DNA from: Candidatus Zixiibacteriota bacterium
GTDB lineage: Bacteria > Zixibacteria > MSB-5A5 > SM1-73
Direction: 5' to 3'
Assembly (NCBI GenBank): GCA_020341875.1
Contig: CP070839.1
Span: 1,788,626 to 1,811,834, forward strand
Length of the DNA: 23,209 nucleotides
This document shows positions 1 to 8,136 of this stretch, one piece after another. Both the position numbers and the translations under genes were made by a program. The notes beneath the pieces are model-generated. The model did no database searches. It saw nothing but the letters and a program-made list of their open reading frames with translations, and had not been told where the DNA came from. Every line of letters starts with the position of its first letter. Within the stretch, counting starts at the first letter, position 1.

Positions 1-112
1 AATCCGAAATGATCTCTAACTTGACTCGATATCGCGTTCCGCCTTTCTTGAAGCGCTTGCCGCAGACATCGCAGCGGGCTTTGGCCTTTGGAGAGGATGA
101 TTTCTCACTCAT
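1..112 (-). CDS. Small zinc-ribbon-like protein, partial (C-terminus outside window)
   Basis: The first 37 residues are visible, beginning MSEKSSSPKAKARCDVCGKRF. A basic, Ser-rich start leads into a single CxxCGK pair (C-D-V-C-G-K), the usual first half of a treble-clef or zinc-ribbon fold; the second cysteine pair, if present, lies beyond base 1. The ATG (110-112) sits inside the 3' end of the upstream rhomboid gene, giving an 8-nt overlap (ATGAGTGA), so translation is probably coupled to the rhomboid gene. I cannot name the family; a short zinc-binding or nucleic-acid-associated protein is the most that can be said. Confidence 0.6.
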   Translation of the reverse strand, partial: MSEKSSSPKAKARCDVCGKRFKKGGTRYRVKLEIISD

Positions 113-794
113 AATAATAGTCTCTTTTTCTTGACAAGGCTGAAAAGAGCTTAAACAGAGCGATTCCAGCCAAAAACCCGCCCACGTGGGCAAACCAGGC
201 TACTCCTCCCGAGGTCGACCCAATGGAGGGAAGAGCGTAAAGTAATTGAAGTATGAACCAGAATCCCAACACGAACAGAGCAGGCACCGCCACTATACGT
301 ATGAAGAATCCGAAAAATATCAAGGTCAGGATTCTCGCCCGGGGGAATCTGATCATGTAGGCTCCCAGGACGCCCGCAATGGCGCCGGATGCTCCCACCA
401 TGGGGACCTGGGAATTGGGCGTAGTCATGATGTGCAGCAGGCTGGCGGCCAGTCCGCAGAGAATATAGAAGATGAAAAACTTGAGATGCCCAAGCTGGTC
501 TTCCACGTTGTCTCCGAAGATCCATAGGTAGAGCATGTTGCCCGCCAGATGGAAAAAACCTCCGTGCAGAAACATGGAGGAGAACAAGGAGAGGGGAGAG
601 AAAAAGGAAAGCTCGGGCGTCAGTTCCACCCCATGAGTGATCTCATAGGGTATGGCTCCCCATTTGACCAAAGCCAGATCATACCCGCGTCCCGTAGACA
701 AGAGGAATAGGTAAATCAGACAGTTAACCGCGATCAACACCACCGTTACCAGCGGCGGGCTGTAAGAAGGAATATCGTCCTTTAACGGTATCAT
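105..794 (-). CDS. Rhomboid family intramembrane serine protease
   Basis: A 229-aa polytopic membrane protein that should cleave transmembrane substrates within the inner membrane. Visible family marks: the HxxxN oxyanion motif in the second hydrophobic segment (His82, Asn86), the catalytic serine in GASGAIAG (Ser136), and the catalytic histidine in AHVGGFLAG (His203), which complete the Ser-His dyad. At least six hydrophobic segments are evident (about 15-33, 64-92, 104-122, 132-148, 154-188, 198-218). The loop after the first segment contains the usual WG (residues 45-46). The N-terminus MIPLKDDIP is typical of bacterial rhomboids of this subgroup, which supports the ATG at 792-794, although its ribosome site is weak. 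The gene follows the rqcP-like gene after 264 nt and overlaps the next small gene by 8 nt. The substrate cannot be inferred. Confidence 0.93.
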   Translation of the reverse strand: MIPLKDDIPSYSPPLVTVVLIAVNCLIYLFLLSTGRGYDLALVKWGAIPYEITHGVELTPELSFFSPLSLFSSMFLHGGFFHLAGNMLYLWIFGDNVEDQLGHLKFFIFYILCGLAASLLHIMTTPNSQVPMVGASGAIAGVLGAYMIRFPRARILTLIFFGFFIRIVAVPALFVLGFWFILQLLYALPSIGSTSGGVAWFAHVGGFLAGIALFKLFSALSRKRDYYYE

Positions 795-868
795 CTATCT
801 TTGGCTCACGGTCGACAGGGGTTTGTGTGTCGGGCTATCCCGCAGAGGGCCCCGCATACTCATGGAAC

Positions 869-897
869 AATTAAATGGAGTTGTTTTCCTAAGGCAA
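869..897 (-). promoter_or_regulatory. Possible minus-strand promoter for the rhomboid gene
   Basis: Read on the minus strand, TTGCCT (892-897) and TTAATT (869-874) are separated by 17 nt and lie about 75 nt before the rhomboid ATG. Both boxes are imperfect matches to a sigma-70 promoter; this is only a candidate. Confidence 0.25.
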
Positions 898-941
898 GGA
901 AAATCTTGATGGCCAAGTTTCTGGGTCGTTCTGAGTCCGAA

Positions 942-965
942 GGTATGAACCGTATGGTTCATACC
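942..965. repeat. 24-nt palindromic hairpin, copy 1
   Basis: Perfect 10-bp arms GGTATGAACC / GGTTCATACC around a GTAT tetraloop, in the gap between the rqcP-like gene and the rhomboid gene. It matches two other hairpins in the window (1374-1397 and 10902-10925) in length, arm size and the GGT..ACC ends, with paired substitutions in the stem. Neighbouring sequence (about 979-1045) is also repeat-like, with no coding potential. Confidence 0.75.
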
Positions 966-1058
966 GAAGGGCGAAGAGTCCACGGCCTATGATGCTTCGC
1001 TCAGCATGACCCGAGGACTTGTGTCGGGTGGCTCACCCACGGTCAGCAACGCGATTTA

Positions 1059-1331
1059 CTAGAGAAGCTCTTCTCTTCTTCTTTCTTCTCTGATTACTTT
1101 GTAGAAATTGCTTGCTTGGTCTTTTCTCACGCTCCGTTTGGGAATCTCCAATATCTGCACTTCGAGGATTCTGTGGGCGAAATTTATGGTGATGTTCTGA
1201 CCCTCCTTCACCTCTTTTCCCGGCTTGGCTGCCCGACCGTCCAGGAGAACCAAACTGCGCTCACAGGCCTTCTTGGCCTGGGTACGTCTTTTGATCAGTC
1301 GTGTATCAGAAAGGAAAGCATCTAGACGCAT
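1059..1331 (-). CDS. rqcP: S4-domain RNA-binding protein, RqcP/Hsp15-like
   Basis: A 90-aa protein starting MRLDAFLSDTRLIKRRT, an S4 domain over roughly residues 1-65. The MRLDxFL start, the LIKRRTxAKxxC helix and the GRxAKPGxxVKxG turn match RqcP (YlmH-type small S4 proteins, about 86-90 aa), which bind the 50S subunit and support C-terminal tailing of stalled nascent chains together with RqcH; that role is known for the family, not shown here. I chose the internal ATG at 1329-1331: a longer frame to 1394 would encode part of a palindromic repeat (1374-1397) and adds 21 residues with no family counterpart. No good Shine-Dalgarno precedes it. It lies 76 nt after the SurA-like gene, so it may be the last gene of the foldase transcript. 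RqcH is not in this window. Confidence 0.85.
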   Translation of the reverse strand: MRLDAFLSDTRLIKRRTQAKKACERSLVLLDGRAAKPGKEVKEGQNITINFAHRILEVQILEIPKRSVRKDQASNFYKVIREERRREELL

Positions 1332-1373
1332 AAGTCGGAGGTCTTTTGCGGCGGACTGTCGACGGTCGACTGC

Positions 1374-1397
1374 GGTGTGCACCCTTCGGTGCACACC
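1374..1397. repeat. 24-nt palindromic hairpin, copy 2
   Basis: Perfect 10-bp arms GGTGTGCACC / GGTGCACACC with a CTTC loop, located between the stop of the SurA-like gene and the start of the rqcP-like gene. Same architecture as 942-965 and 10902-10925. Confidence 0.75.
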
Positions 1398-1407
1398 TGC
1401 GGACGTT

Positions 1408-2769
1408 TTACAACCTTATCTCCACGTATATCTCCTGGCGCAGCTTCTCCACCCACTCGGTAACGACGTCATTGGTCTTCTTACGCCGCACCATGTCCTT
1501 CAGCACGTCCCAGTCATCCTCCAAGTTCAGTTTTCTCCCCTCTCTTCTGTCCAGCGCTTTAAGGATGTGGATGCCGAACTGACTTCTCACCGGCAGGCTA
1601 ACCTGGTCGATCTCTAAGTCCTTTACCCCCTCCTTGATTTCCGGGGTCATCTGCTCAACAGGATACCAGCCCAGCTCTCCGCCCATCTTCTTGGACTCCT
1701 CATCTGAGGAGAACTCCTTGGCCAGCTCGGCGAAATCCGCACCATCAATCAACAGTTGATAAAGGCTGTCGGCAAGTTGTTGGACCCGCGTGGTGTCTGT
1801 CTTGGACGAACTGACCAAGAGCAGTATATGTCTGGCGTGCACCTGATCATCTTTCTTCTCTTCCACCCTTATGATGTGATAGCCGAATTGAGTTTCCACC
1901 ACGTCGCTGATCTCCCCCGGCTCCAGTGCAAAAGCTACCTCCTCGAATTTGGGAATCATATCCCCCCTTTGGAAGAAGCCCAGGTCTCCTCCCCGATCAC
2001 CGCTCGGATCGTCGGAATAGGTGGAGGCCAGCCGGGCAAAATCCTCACCTCGTTCGGCCAGGTCCCGTACCCTCTCTGCCTCGCTCCTCAGGGAATCCAG
2101 GGTCTCGGAAGATGGTCCTACCTCCAGAAGGATGTGGCTCAGCTTGACCGCCTCCGGCTGATCCGGAATGCTGTCCTTATACGCCTCGTAGAAATCTTTA
2201 ACCTCCCTGGTCGAGACAGATACCCTGGAAAGCTTGGAACCGATCAGTCTATCGGTCATCATCTTCTCTTTGGTTTGCTCTCTGTATCTCTTCTTAAGCT
2301 CGCCCTCGGTTAAGCCCTCCGCCTTGAGCTGGGCCTTGAATTCCTCCTCGGTGAACTCCGATTTGACCCTATCTAATTGCTCCTTAACCGCCTCCTCCAC
2401 CTCCCTGGAAGTCACCTCAATGGTGGTATCCTTCTGGGCCGCAAGTAAAAGCAGCCTGTCGTTGACCATCTGTTCCAGCATCTCCGCCTTGAGCTCGCTT
2501 TTTTGCTCTTCACTTTTCAGCTCTATTCCCATCTGGTTGACGTACAGAGTCAGCTGTAACTCAAGCTCGGAGTCCGAGATGATCTCGTCCCCCACCACGG
2601 CCACGATCCTGTCCAGAACCTGCTGGGCGGCAGATAAGCTGCAGAAAAGAAGCAATAGACCGATGAGAAGGACGACTAAACCTCCTGCACCGGTCATGGG
2701 TCTTGCTGGGTGAGCTTTCATTCCATCAGGAGAGACGAGGACTACCGGCGCATTTCGCTTGGGCTGCAT
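1408..2769 (-). CDS. surA: SurA-like periplasmic peptidyl-prolyl isomerase/chaperone
   Basis: A 453-aa exported foldase. Residues about 29-49 form a long hydrophobic signal segment ending in SLSAAQ. It is followed by a SurA N-terminal chaperone domain (about 50-190; VLDRIVAVVGDEIISDSEL is the typical start) and two parvulin (PPIC) domains, about 207-303 (HILLEV ... GGDLGFFQRGDMIPKFEEVAF ... FGYHIIRV) and 309-406 (RHILLLV ... GGELGWYP ... FGIHILKAL). The order N-domain, P1, P2 and the length match SurA (E. coli 428 aa), which escorts outer-membrane proteins, so this indicates a diderm. The ATG at 2767-2769 has a GAGGA about 8 nt upstream; an internal ATG at 2719-2721 would also leave a complete signal peptide. 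The start region is enclosed by an inverted repeat (2736-2783). The gene follows the parvulin lipoprotein by 46 nt. Confidence 0.92.
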   Translation of the reverse strand: MQPKRNAPVVLVSPDGMKAHPARPMTGAGGLVVLLIGLLLLFCSLSAAQQVLDRIVAVVGDEIISDSELELQLTLYVNQMGIELKSEEQKSELKAEMLEQMVNDRLLLLAAQKDTTIEVTSREVEEAVKEQLDRVKSEFTEEEFKAQLKAEGLTEGELKKRYREQTKEKMMTDRLIGSKLSRVSVSTREVKDFYEAYKDSIPDQPEAVKLSHILLEVGPSSETLDSLRSEAERVRDLAERGEDFARLASTYSDDPSGDRGGDLGFFQRGDMIPKFEEVAFALEPGEISDVVETQFGYHIIRVEEKKDDQVHARHILLLVSSSKTDTTRVQQLADSLYQLLIDGADFAELAKEFSSDEESKKMGGELGWYPVEQMTPEIKEGVKDLEIDQVSLPVRSQFGIHILKALDRREGRKLNLEDDWDVLKDMVRRKKTNDVVTEWVEKLRQEIYVEIRL

Positions 2770-2783
2770 TCAGGTAGTCCTCG
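2736..2783 (-). promoter_or_regulatory. Inverted repeat around the surA start codon
   Basis: CGAGGACTACC and GGTAGTCCTCG (11-bp perfect arms, 2736-2746 and 2773-2783) flank a 26-nt interval that contains the ATG at 2767-2769. In the mRNA the upstream arm holds the GAGGA that would serve as ribosome-binding site, so folding would hide it. Alternatively the true start is the ATG at 2719-2721 and the hairpin lies in the leader. Confidence 0.55.
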
Positions 2784-2815
2784 ATTCCTCTCAGTTCCTA
2801 AAAGAGGCGGGTGGT

Positions 2816-4540
2816 CTAACCCTGTTCCGGAGGCGCTTCTTCCTCCTGTATAGTGGACTCTATCACCTGGTCGAATACTTCAACCTTGTAACGGGTTTTG
2901 TTGTTTTCTATCCAGTTGTTGTAGATGTTGTTGTCTTTCTCCTGGCGAGCCATCCTGGTTAGCCTGTCCTTGACCTCCTCCAGAGACTGCAAGGTCTCTT
3001 CGGTTTTGCTGATCAGTTTGACTACCGCATAGCTCTCGCCGAATTGACGATCCTGGATCTTTATGGGCCCGTCCACCTTTCCCTGGCTCAATTTCACGGC
3101 GGCGTCAAAGAGCTCTGGATACCGGGGGCGGGTAAACTCCCCTAGGTCTCCCCCTGAGTCCTTGGCGGAGGTTCTGATGGTCTTCTCCTGGGCCAGCTTG
3201 GCGAAGTCGGTCCCACGCCTCACCTGCCTCAGAACGTCTCGTGCCTCCTCTTCGGTCTTGAGCAGAATCTCCCTTATCTTGACCTTGGCCTGGACGGTGA
3301 ACCTGTCCTTGTGCCTGTCGTAGTAACTCTTCAACTCGTCATCAGAGATTCCCACCCCTTTCAGGATGACCTCGTTTTTCATTCTGGCGGCCATCTCCTT
3401 CTCCATTATCCCCTTCCAGTCCTTTTTGAAGTCGTCGCTTTCCTCCAGGTTCTCCTTTTGGGCCACGTCCATCAGGAGATCTCGCACCAGGCTTTGAAAC
3501 GCTATCTCTGTGATCTTATCCCGGTCGGACAGCTTGGGACGGTAGGGTTGGGGAATCTGGTTGAAATCCTGGGCGAATTTCTCCACGGTGACCTCTCCCT
3601 TGTCGTAGGAGAAGAGGGTCATGGCGTTCTCCTGGGGAGTGAACGTCTCAAGGTCCAGAACGTCTGCGGGCCTTCTCAAGCTGAGGCTGTCCGGCGGCAC
3701 CTCCTGCTTTTTTGACATCACCAGCTCCAGAGCATCCTGGTTTATCTTGAAGCCCACTCTTTTCCTCAACTGGGCGAAATACTCTTTCACCCTGCTCTCC
3801 CTTTTGGCCTGGTTGAGCTTGGGCATAATCAGCTTCTTGGTCTCCTCGTAGGATTGCTGTTCCACCTCCCGGCGCTCGATGAACTTGATTACGTGGTATC
3901 CGTAGGTGGTCTTGACCGGCCTGGACAGTTCGCCCTCTTTCATCTTGAATGCCACCTCCTGGAACTCCGGCACCATCTTGCCCCAGCGGAAGAATCCCAG
4001 ATCTCCGGCGTTATCCTTGGCAGTGGGGTCGATGCTTCTCTCCTTGGCCAGCTCGGCGAAATCCGCCCCATCCTTCAACATCTGATATACCTCGTCAGCC
4101 TGTTCCTTGTTCTCCACAAGTATGTGCCAGGCATGTACCTCATTCTGCATCATCTGGTATTCTTTTTTTATTTCCGATTCGGTGGGTTGGGATTTGTCCA
4201 CCACCTCCTTCTGATACAGCAGATTGAGGAGTATCCTCTCTTTCTGTTGTGCGAAATTGGTGTCCCCCTCCACGGCGTTGTCCAGTCCTTCCTTGTAGGC
4301 CTCCAGGATCACCACCTGCTCCCCGATCATCTTCTCCACCACTTCCTTCTTTCGCTGCAGGTCCGGTACACCCTTGATCCTCAAACGAGAGGCCTTCTGC
4401 CATTCGGCTTCCATTTCATCCACGGTGATGGTTCGATCCCCCACCTTAGCCACGATCTGGCCCTCCTCCTTGGTGGCGCACCCCGACAGTAATGCACAAA
4501 CGAGTATTCCGGTCAGGACCAGTAAGGACGTCTTTTTCAC
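2816..4540 (-). CDS. Parvulin-type (PpiC/PrsA-like) peptidyl-prolyl isomerase lipoprotein
   Basis: A 574-aa foldase anchored in a membrane: the signal peptide ends in a lipobox LLSGC with Cys21 as the lipidated residue. After a SurA/PrsA-type N-domain (about 28-130, VAKVGDRTITVDEM) there is a complete parvulin domain at about 135-223 (HAWHILV ... AGDLGFFRWGKMVPEFQEVAF ... YGYHVIKFIE), a second N-domain-like linker (about 300-415), and a second parvulin-like domain at about 418-512 (KIREILLKTEEEA ... SGGDLGEFTR). The duplicated arrangement is larger than PrsA (about 290 aa). The start is GTG (4538-4540), chosen because AAGGAGGAT lies 5 nt upstream and the signal peptide begins there. It heads a minus-strand cluster with surA and the rqcP-like gene and probably assists folding of exported proteins. 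Confidence 0.9.
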   Translation of the reverse strand: MKKTSLLVLTGILVCALLSGCATKEEGQIVAKVGDRTITVDEMEAEWQKASRLRIKGVPDLQRKKEVVEKMIGEQVVILEAYKEGLDNAVEGDTNFAQQKERILLNLLYQKEVVDKSQPTESEIKKEYQMMQNEVHAWHILVENKEQADEVYQMLKDGADFAELAKERSIDPTAKDNAGDLGFFRWGKMVPEFQEVAFKMKEGELSRPVKTTYGYHVIKFIERREVEQQSYEETKKLIMPKLNQAKRESRVKEYFAQLRKRVGFKINQDALELVMSKKQEVPPDSLSLRRPADVLDLETFTPQENAMTLFSYDKGEVTVEKFAQDFNQIPQPYRPKLSDRDKITEIAFQSLVRDLLMDVAQKENLEESDDFKKDWKGIMEKEMAARMKNEVILKGVGISDDELKSYYDRHKDRFTVQAKVKIREILLKTEEEARDVLRQVRRGTDFAKLAQEKTIRTSAKDSGGDLGEFTRPRYPELFDAAVKLSQGKVDGPIKIQDRQFGESYAVVKLISKTEETLQSLEEVKDRLTRMARQEKDNNIYNNWIENNKTRYKVEVFDQVIESTIQEEEAPPEQG

Positions 4541-4611
4541 GTCGATCCTCCTTGGGTTAGAAAAGAACGTTTAGGTTTTCTTAATATGGCCATCTTTCAT
4601 TTACACTCCCA

Positions 4612-4641
4612 ATTATACGACAATATAAGTTCCCCTCACAA
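4612..4641 (-). promoter_or_regulatory. Sigma-70-like promoter for the foldase cluster
   Basis: On the minus strand TTGTGA (4636-4641) and a consensus TATAAT (4612-4617) are 18 nt apart, in the AT-rich gap between mfd and the parvulin lipoprotein gene. The -35 box overlaps the mfd stop codon. Transcription would begin near 4605, leaving a leader of about 65 nt. Confidence 0.55.
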
Positions 4642-7600
4642 GCTTTGCAAGAGATTTCTGACGGATCGGGTCTTCTTCTTATCACCCGACTTGAGTTGCA
4701 CCAAGAGTTTGACTGTTTTGTCGACAGCGAATTCCAAGGGCAACTCGATCTTCCCCCTCATGTTTTCTATCTCCTTTTTGCCCAGCTTCTTATCCTCCGA
4801 GAATTGCAGCGTGAGCAGGTCCTCTTTGAGGGAGACTCTGGATATCCCCAGGTGGGATGCGGCGATCTTGGCGCAGGTGAAATTCAAAAGGTCCTCCACC
4901 TCTTGCGGCAAAGCTCCGAACCGGTCAATGACTTCAGCCTGCACCCCTTTCACCTCTTCTACAGATTCGGCTTCGGAAAGTTTCCGGTAGATTTCCACCC
5001 GGTGCTGGCTGTCGAAAACGTACGATTCCGGGATATAGATGTCTAAGTCGAACTCCATTTTGACCTCTGCCAGTTTCTCGATCCTTTCTCCCTTGAGCTC
5101 CTTAACTGCTTCATCCAGAAGCCTGCAATAGAGGTCAAAGCCGACCTCCTCGATGAAACCATGCTGTTGCGGTCCCAGGAGATTGCCCGCCCCCCGGATC
5201 TCCAGATCCCTTAATGCCAGATGAAAACCGGAGCCGAGCTTGGTGAACTGCTCCAAGGCCTTGAGTCTTTTCCGGGCCGTGTGGGTGAGTGCTTTGACCT
5301 TGGGAATGAGAAGATAGGCGTACGCTCTCAGGTTGGATCTTCCCACCCTCCCCCGCAGCTGGTACAGTTGAGCCAAGCCAAACCGGTCTGCCCGGTCTAT
5401 GATAATGGTATTCACGCTGGGAATGTCTATGCCCGACTCGATGATGGAAGTGACCAGAAGCATATCGTACCTGTGCTGAAGAAAATCCAGCATCACCTTT
5501 TCTAAGAGACTCTCCTCCATCTGGCCATGGGCCACCGCGATTCTGATCTGGGGGACCAAATCCGTCAGGAACCTATACATGGCCTCTATGGTCTGGACCC
5601 GGTTGTGAACGAAATACACCTGCCCTCCCCGGTCCACCTCTCGCAGGACGGCATCGGCCACGAGCTTTTTGTCGAACTCCACGATCTCTGTTTGTATGGC
5701 CAGCCGGTCCTTGGGAGGGGTGTTGATGACGGACATATCCCTGGCGCCGAGGAGCGAAAGCTGAAGAGTACGCGGAATGGGGGTGGCGGTCAGGGTGATG
5801 ACGTCAATCTGCCGTCGGAGTCTCTTGATTTTCTCCTTGTGAGCCACCCCAAACCTCTGTTCTTCGTCGATGATAAGAAGTCCCAGGTCCTTGAACCGGA
5901 CGTCCTTCTGGATGAGACGATGTGTGCCCACCACCAGGTCCGCCTTTCCCTCCTTCAACTGCTGCACGATCTCCTTCTGTTCCTTTCTGCTCTTGAACCG
6001 GGAGAGCATGGCCACGTTTACCGGAAAGCTCTTCAGCCTTTCGGTAAAAGTCACCAGATGCTGCTGAGCCAGGATGGTGGTGGGGACTAAAACAGCCACC
6101 TGCTTTCCGTCCATGATCGCTTTGAACGCTGCCCTTACGGCCACCTCGGTCTTGCCATAGCCCACGTCGCCGCAGACTAACCGATCCGCAGGCGTATTCT
6201 GCTCCATATCCGTTTTAACCGCGTCGATGGCCACCAGCTGGTCCGGGGTCTCCTCATAGATGAAGGAGGCTTCCAGCTCCTTTTGCCAGACCGTATCCGG
6301 GCAGAAGGCCAGACCGGGCCTGGTTTTTCTCTCCGCGTAAAGCTGGATCAGCTCCTGGGCCATATCCTGAATGGCTTTCCTGGTCTTCTTCTTCAGGTTC
6401 TCCCATGAGGTGCCGCCGAGTTTGGAGAGGGTGGGTGCACCCTCCTTCCCAACGAATCTGTGCACCCGGTTGAACTCTTCGATGGGTACGTAGAGCTTGT
6501 CCTCTCCCTGATAGAGCAGCTTGAGGCATTCCCTCCTTCGCTGGTCCACCTCCAGGGTCTCCAGCCCGGCGTATCTGCCGATCCCGTGATCTATGTGAAC
6601 CACGAAGTCCCCCTTCGAAAGAGCGGAATAGGACGATAGGGCGATGCCCTCGTTGAATCTCCTCTTTCGGCGACGCCAGAAATAACGGGAGAAGATCTGA
6701 TGATCGGTTAGGACCACCAGCCCTATCTGGGGAAAGGTGAAACCCCCGGAGAGGTTCTTCACCTCCCAACCTATGGCATCTGCATGTTCCTCCAGCAACT
6801 CAAGTAGTCGCTGCTCCTGACCTACGTTGTCACAAAAGACGAAGACCTTCTGTCTTTCCCGGAGATAGGTCTCCATCTGGCCTCTGAGCAGATCCACGTT
6901 GCCTCCAAAGACCTCCGGCTCTGTCATTCCCAGATTGACGGCATCCTTCCTCTCTCCTAAGAAAAGATGGTCAACGGTTCTGAATCGGTTTATCTTTTCC
7001 AGGAGCCCTTCCGGTTTGCCCAGCAGAGTCTGGGGATCCGGAACGGCCTCGCCCTTCTCCTGGGCCTCGGCAAAGAGCTTGTCGGTCTCCTGATAGATCT
7101 GGTCAAGATGGCCTTCGATCAGCGGGGGCTCGTCCGAGAATATGACTGAGTCTGAGGAGAGATAGTCCATAATCCGGGCCGAAGGCAGAGCGAACAGGCT
7201 GGCCAACCACTCCAGTCCGGGTACCTCGTCGTGGAAGCGGATTCTCTCTCTTAGCCGGTCGGCCTGATCCGATTGAAGTCCGGATATACACTGCTCCAGC
7301 TTCCGGTCGCTGATTAAGATCTCTCTTTTGGGAAGGATCAGGGTGGAATCGACTCTTTGTATTGACCTCTGGTCCAGCACGCCAAATGTCCGGATGGATT
7401 CTACCTGGTCTCCAAAGAACTCTATTCTTACGGGATCGGGTGACGAATACGGGAACACGTCCAGAATCCCTCCCCTCACGCTGAAGGTCCCGATCTCCTC
7501 TACCTGGGGGAATCGCCTGAATCCCAGACCGACGAGCTTCTCGGACAGATCCTCGATTTCGGCAGTGTCTCCTACCTCCAGCCGGATGCTCTTTGTCCTC

Positions 7601-8037
7601 AATTCCTCGGGCCGGATGGTCTTCTCCGTGCAGGCCCGGACCGTGGTCACCACGACGGGTGTTTTCCCCTCTGCCAGATCGTGTAGGCTCTCCAATCGTC
7701 TGCCCACGATCTCGCTGTGCGGGACCTTGAACTCGTAGGGGAGAATCTCCCAGGTGGGGAAAAGCCGGACTTGTCCCTCTCCCAGAAACGACACCAGGTC
7801 CTCATAGATCTTCCAGCTCTCCTCCGGGCCGGAGGTTATGACCAGAAGGGAGGAGGCAAGTTCCTTTTTGAGGTAGGCCAAAAGGAGTGATTTTCCGGAT
7901 CCGGCCAGCCCCGAGACCAAGACCTTTCTCTTGTTGGACACCAGCGCATCTCTGATGTTCTGAAAGCCTTCGGAACCGCTGGCTGATTTTAAGATCCTGG
8001 TTGCTGCCATAGCCCTCTCGACTTCAGCCTCCGTCAT
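4636..8037 (-). CDS. mfd: Transcription-repair coupling factor Mfd
   Basis: A full-length Mfd (1133 aa from this start; E. coli 1148 aa), the ATP-dependent translocase that removes RNA polymerase stalled at lesions and recruits UvrA. Numbering from the longest frame (1141 aa, GTG at 8061): a UvrB-like N-terminal module with GLAGSGKS at 51-58, the CarD-like RNA-polymerase-interacting domain at about 484-550 (GDFVVHIDHGIGRYAGLETL), the translocase Walker A GDVGYGKT at 631-638, the DEEQ box at 732-735, TATPIPRT at 758-765, helicase motif VI QLRGRVGR at 901-908, the TRG motif with RDLEIRGAGNLLG at 951-963, and a C-terminal TRCF domain to the end. The start is uncertain: ATG 8035-8037 sits in the terminal repeat of a small element, GTG 8061 lies inside a hairpin of that element, and ATG 8008-8010 is preceded by GAGAGGG and best fits the N-terminal length of Bacillus Mfd. 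Confidence 0.95.
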   Translation of the reverse strand: MTEAEVERAMAATRILKSASGSEGFQNIRDALVSNKRKVLVSGLAGSGKSLLLAYLKKELASSLLVITSGPEESWKIYEDLVSFLGEGQVRLFPTWEILPYEFKVPHSEIVGRRLESLHDLAEGKTPVVVTTVRACTEKTIRPEELRTKSIRLEVGDTAEIEDLSEKLVGLGFRRFPQVEEIGTFSVRGGILDVFPYSSPDPVRIEFFGDQVESIRTFGVLDQRSIQRVDSTLILPKREILISDRKLEQCISGLQSDQADRLRERIRFHDEVPGLEWLASLFALPSARIMDYLSSDSVIFSDEPPLIEGHLDQIYQETDKLFAEAQEKGEAVPDPQTLLGKPEGLLEKINRFRTVDHLFLGERKDAVNLGMTEPEVFGGNVDLLRGQMETYLRERQKVFVFCDNVGQEQRLLELLEEHADAIGWEVKNLSGGFTFPQIGLVVLTDHQIFSRYFWRRRKRRFNEGIALSSYSALSKGDFVVHIDHGIGRYAGLETLEVDQRRRECLKLLYQGEDKLYVPIEEFNRVHRFVGKEGAPTLSKLGGTSWENLKKKTRKAIQDMAQELIQLYAERKTRPGLAFCPDTVWQKELEASFIYEETPDQLVAIDAVKTDMEQNTPADRLVCGDVGYGKTEVAVRAAFKAIMDGKQVAVLVPTTILAQQHLVTFTERLKSFPVNVAMLSRFKSRKEQKEIVQQLKEGKADLVVGTHRLIQKDVRFKDLGLLIIDEEQRFGVAHKEKIKRLRRQIDVITLTATPIPRTLQLSLLGARDMSVINTPPKDRLAIQTEIVEFDKKLVADAVLREVDRGGQVYFVHNRVQTIEAMYRFLTDLVPQIRIAVAHGQMEESLLEKVMLDFLQHRYDMLLVTSIIESGIDIPSVNTIIIDRADRFGLAQLYQLRGRVGRSNLRAYAYLLIPKVKALTHTARKRLKALEQFTKLGSGFHLALRDLEIRGAGNLLGPQQHGFIEEVGFDLYCRLLDEAVKELKGERIEKLAEVKMEFDLDIYIPESYVFDSQHRVEIYRKLSEAESVEEVKGVQAEVIDRFGALPQEVEDLLNFTCAKIAASHLGISRVSLKEDLLTLQFSEDKKLGKKEIENMRGKIELPLEFAVDKTVKLLVQLKSGDKKKTRSVRNLLQSL

Positions 8038-8136
8038 GTAGGGGTGAAGCTTTAGCTTCACCCAGGGTCGGGCGAATCTACGGTTCGACTTTGCTCACCG
8101 CCCTGAGGAATTCGAAGGGAAGATTCGCCCCTACAT
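8036..8136. repeat. 101-bp MITE/REP-like element with 9-bp terminal inverted repeats
   Basis: ATGTAGGGG (8036-8044) and its reverse complement CCCCTACAT (8128-8136) bound a segment made of nested hairpins: 10-bp arms at 8042-8051/8054-8063 (GGGTGAAGCT, 2-nt loop) and 10-bp arms at 8070-8079/8121-8130 (GGGCGAATCT). The centre (8082-8099) reads GGTTCGACTTTGCTCACC, which is related to the centre of another repeat at 11042-11058. No coding capacity, so any mobility would need a transposase supplied elsewhere. It overlaps the 5' end of mfd. Confidence 0.65.

Noticed and set aside
1332..1394. Longer start for the rqcP-like gene
   Set aside because: The extension would translate the palindromic repeat at 1374-1397.
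3854..4492. 212-codon plus-strand frame opposite the parvulin lipoprotein gene
   Set aside because: Antisense shadow of a well-supported gene; Leu/His-rich composition and no domain.
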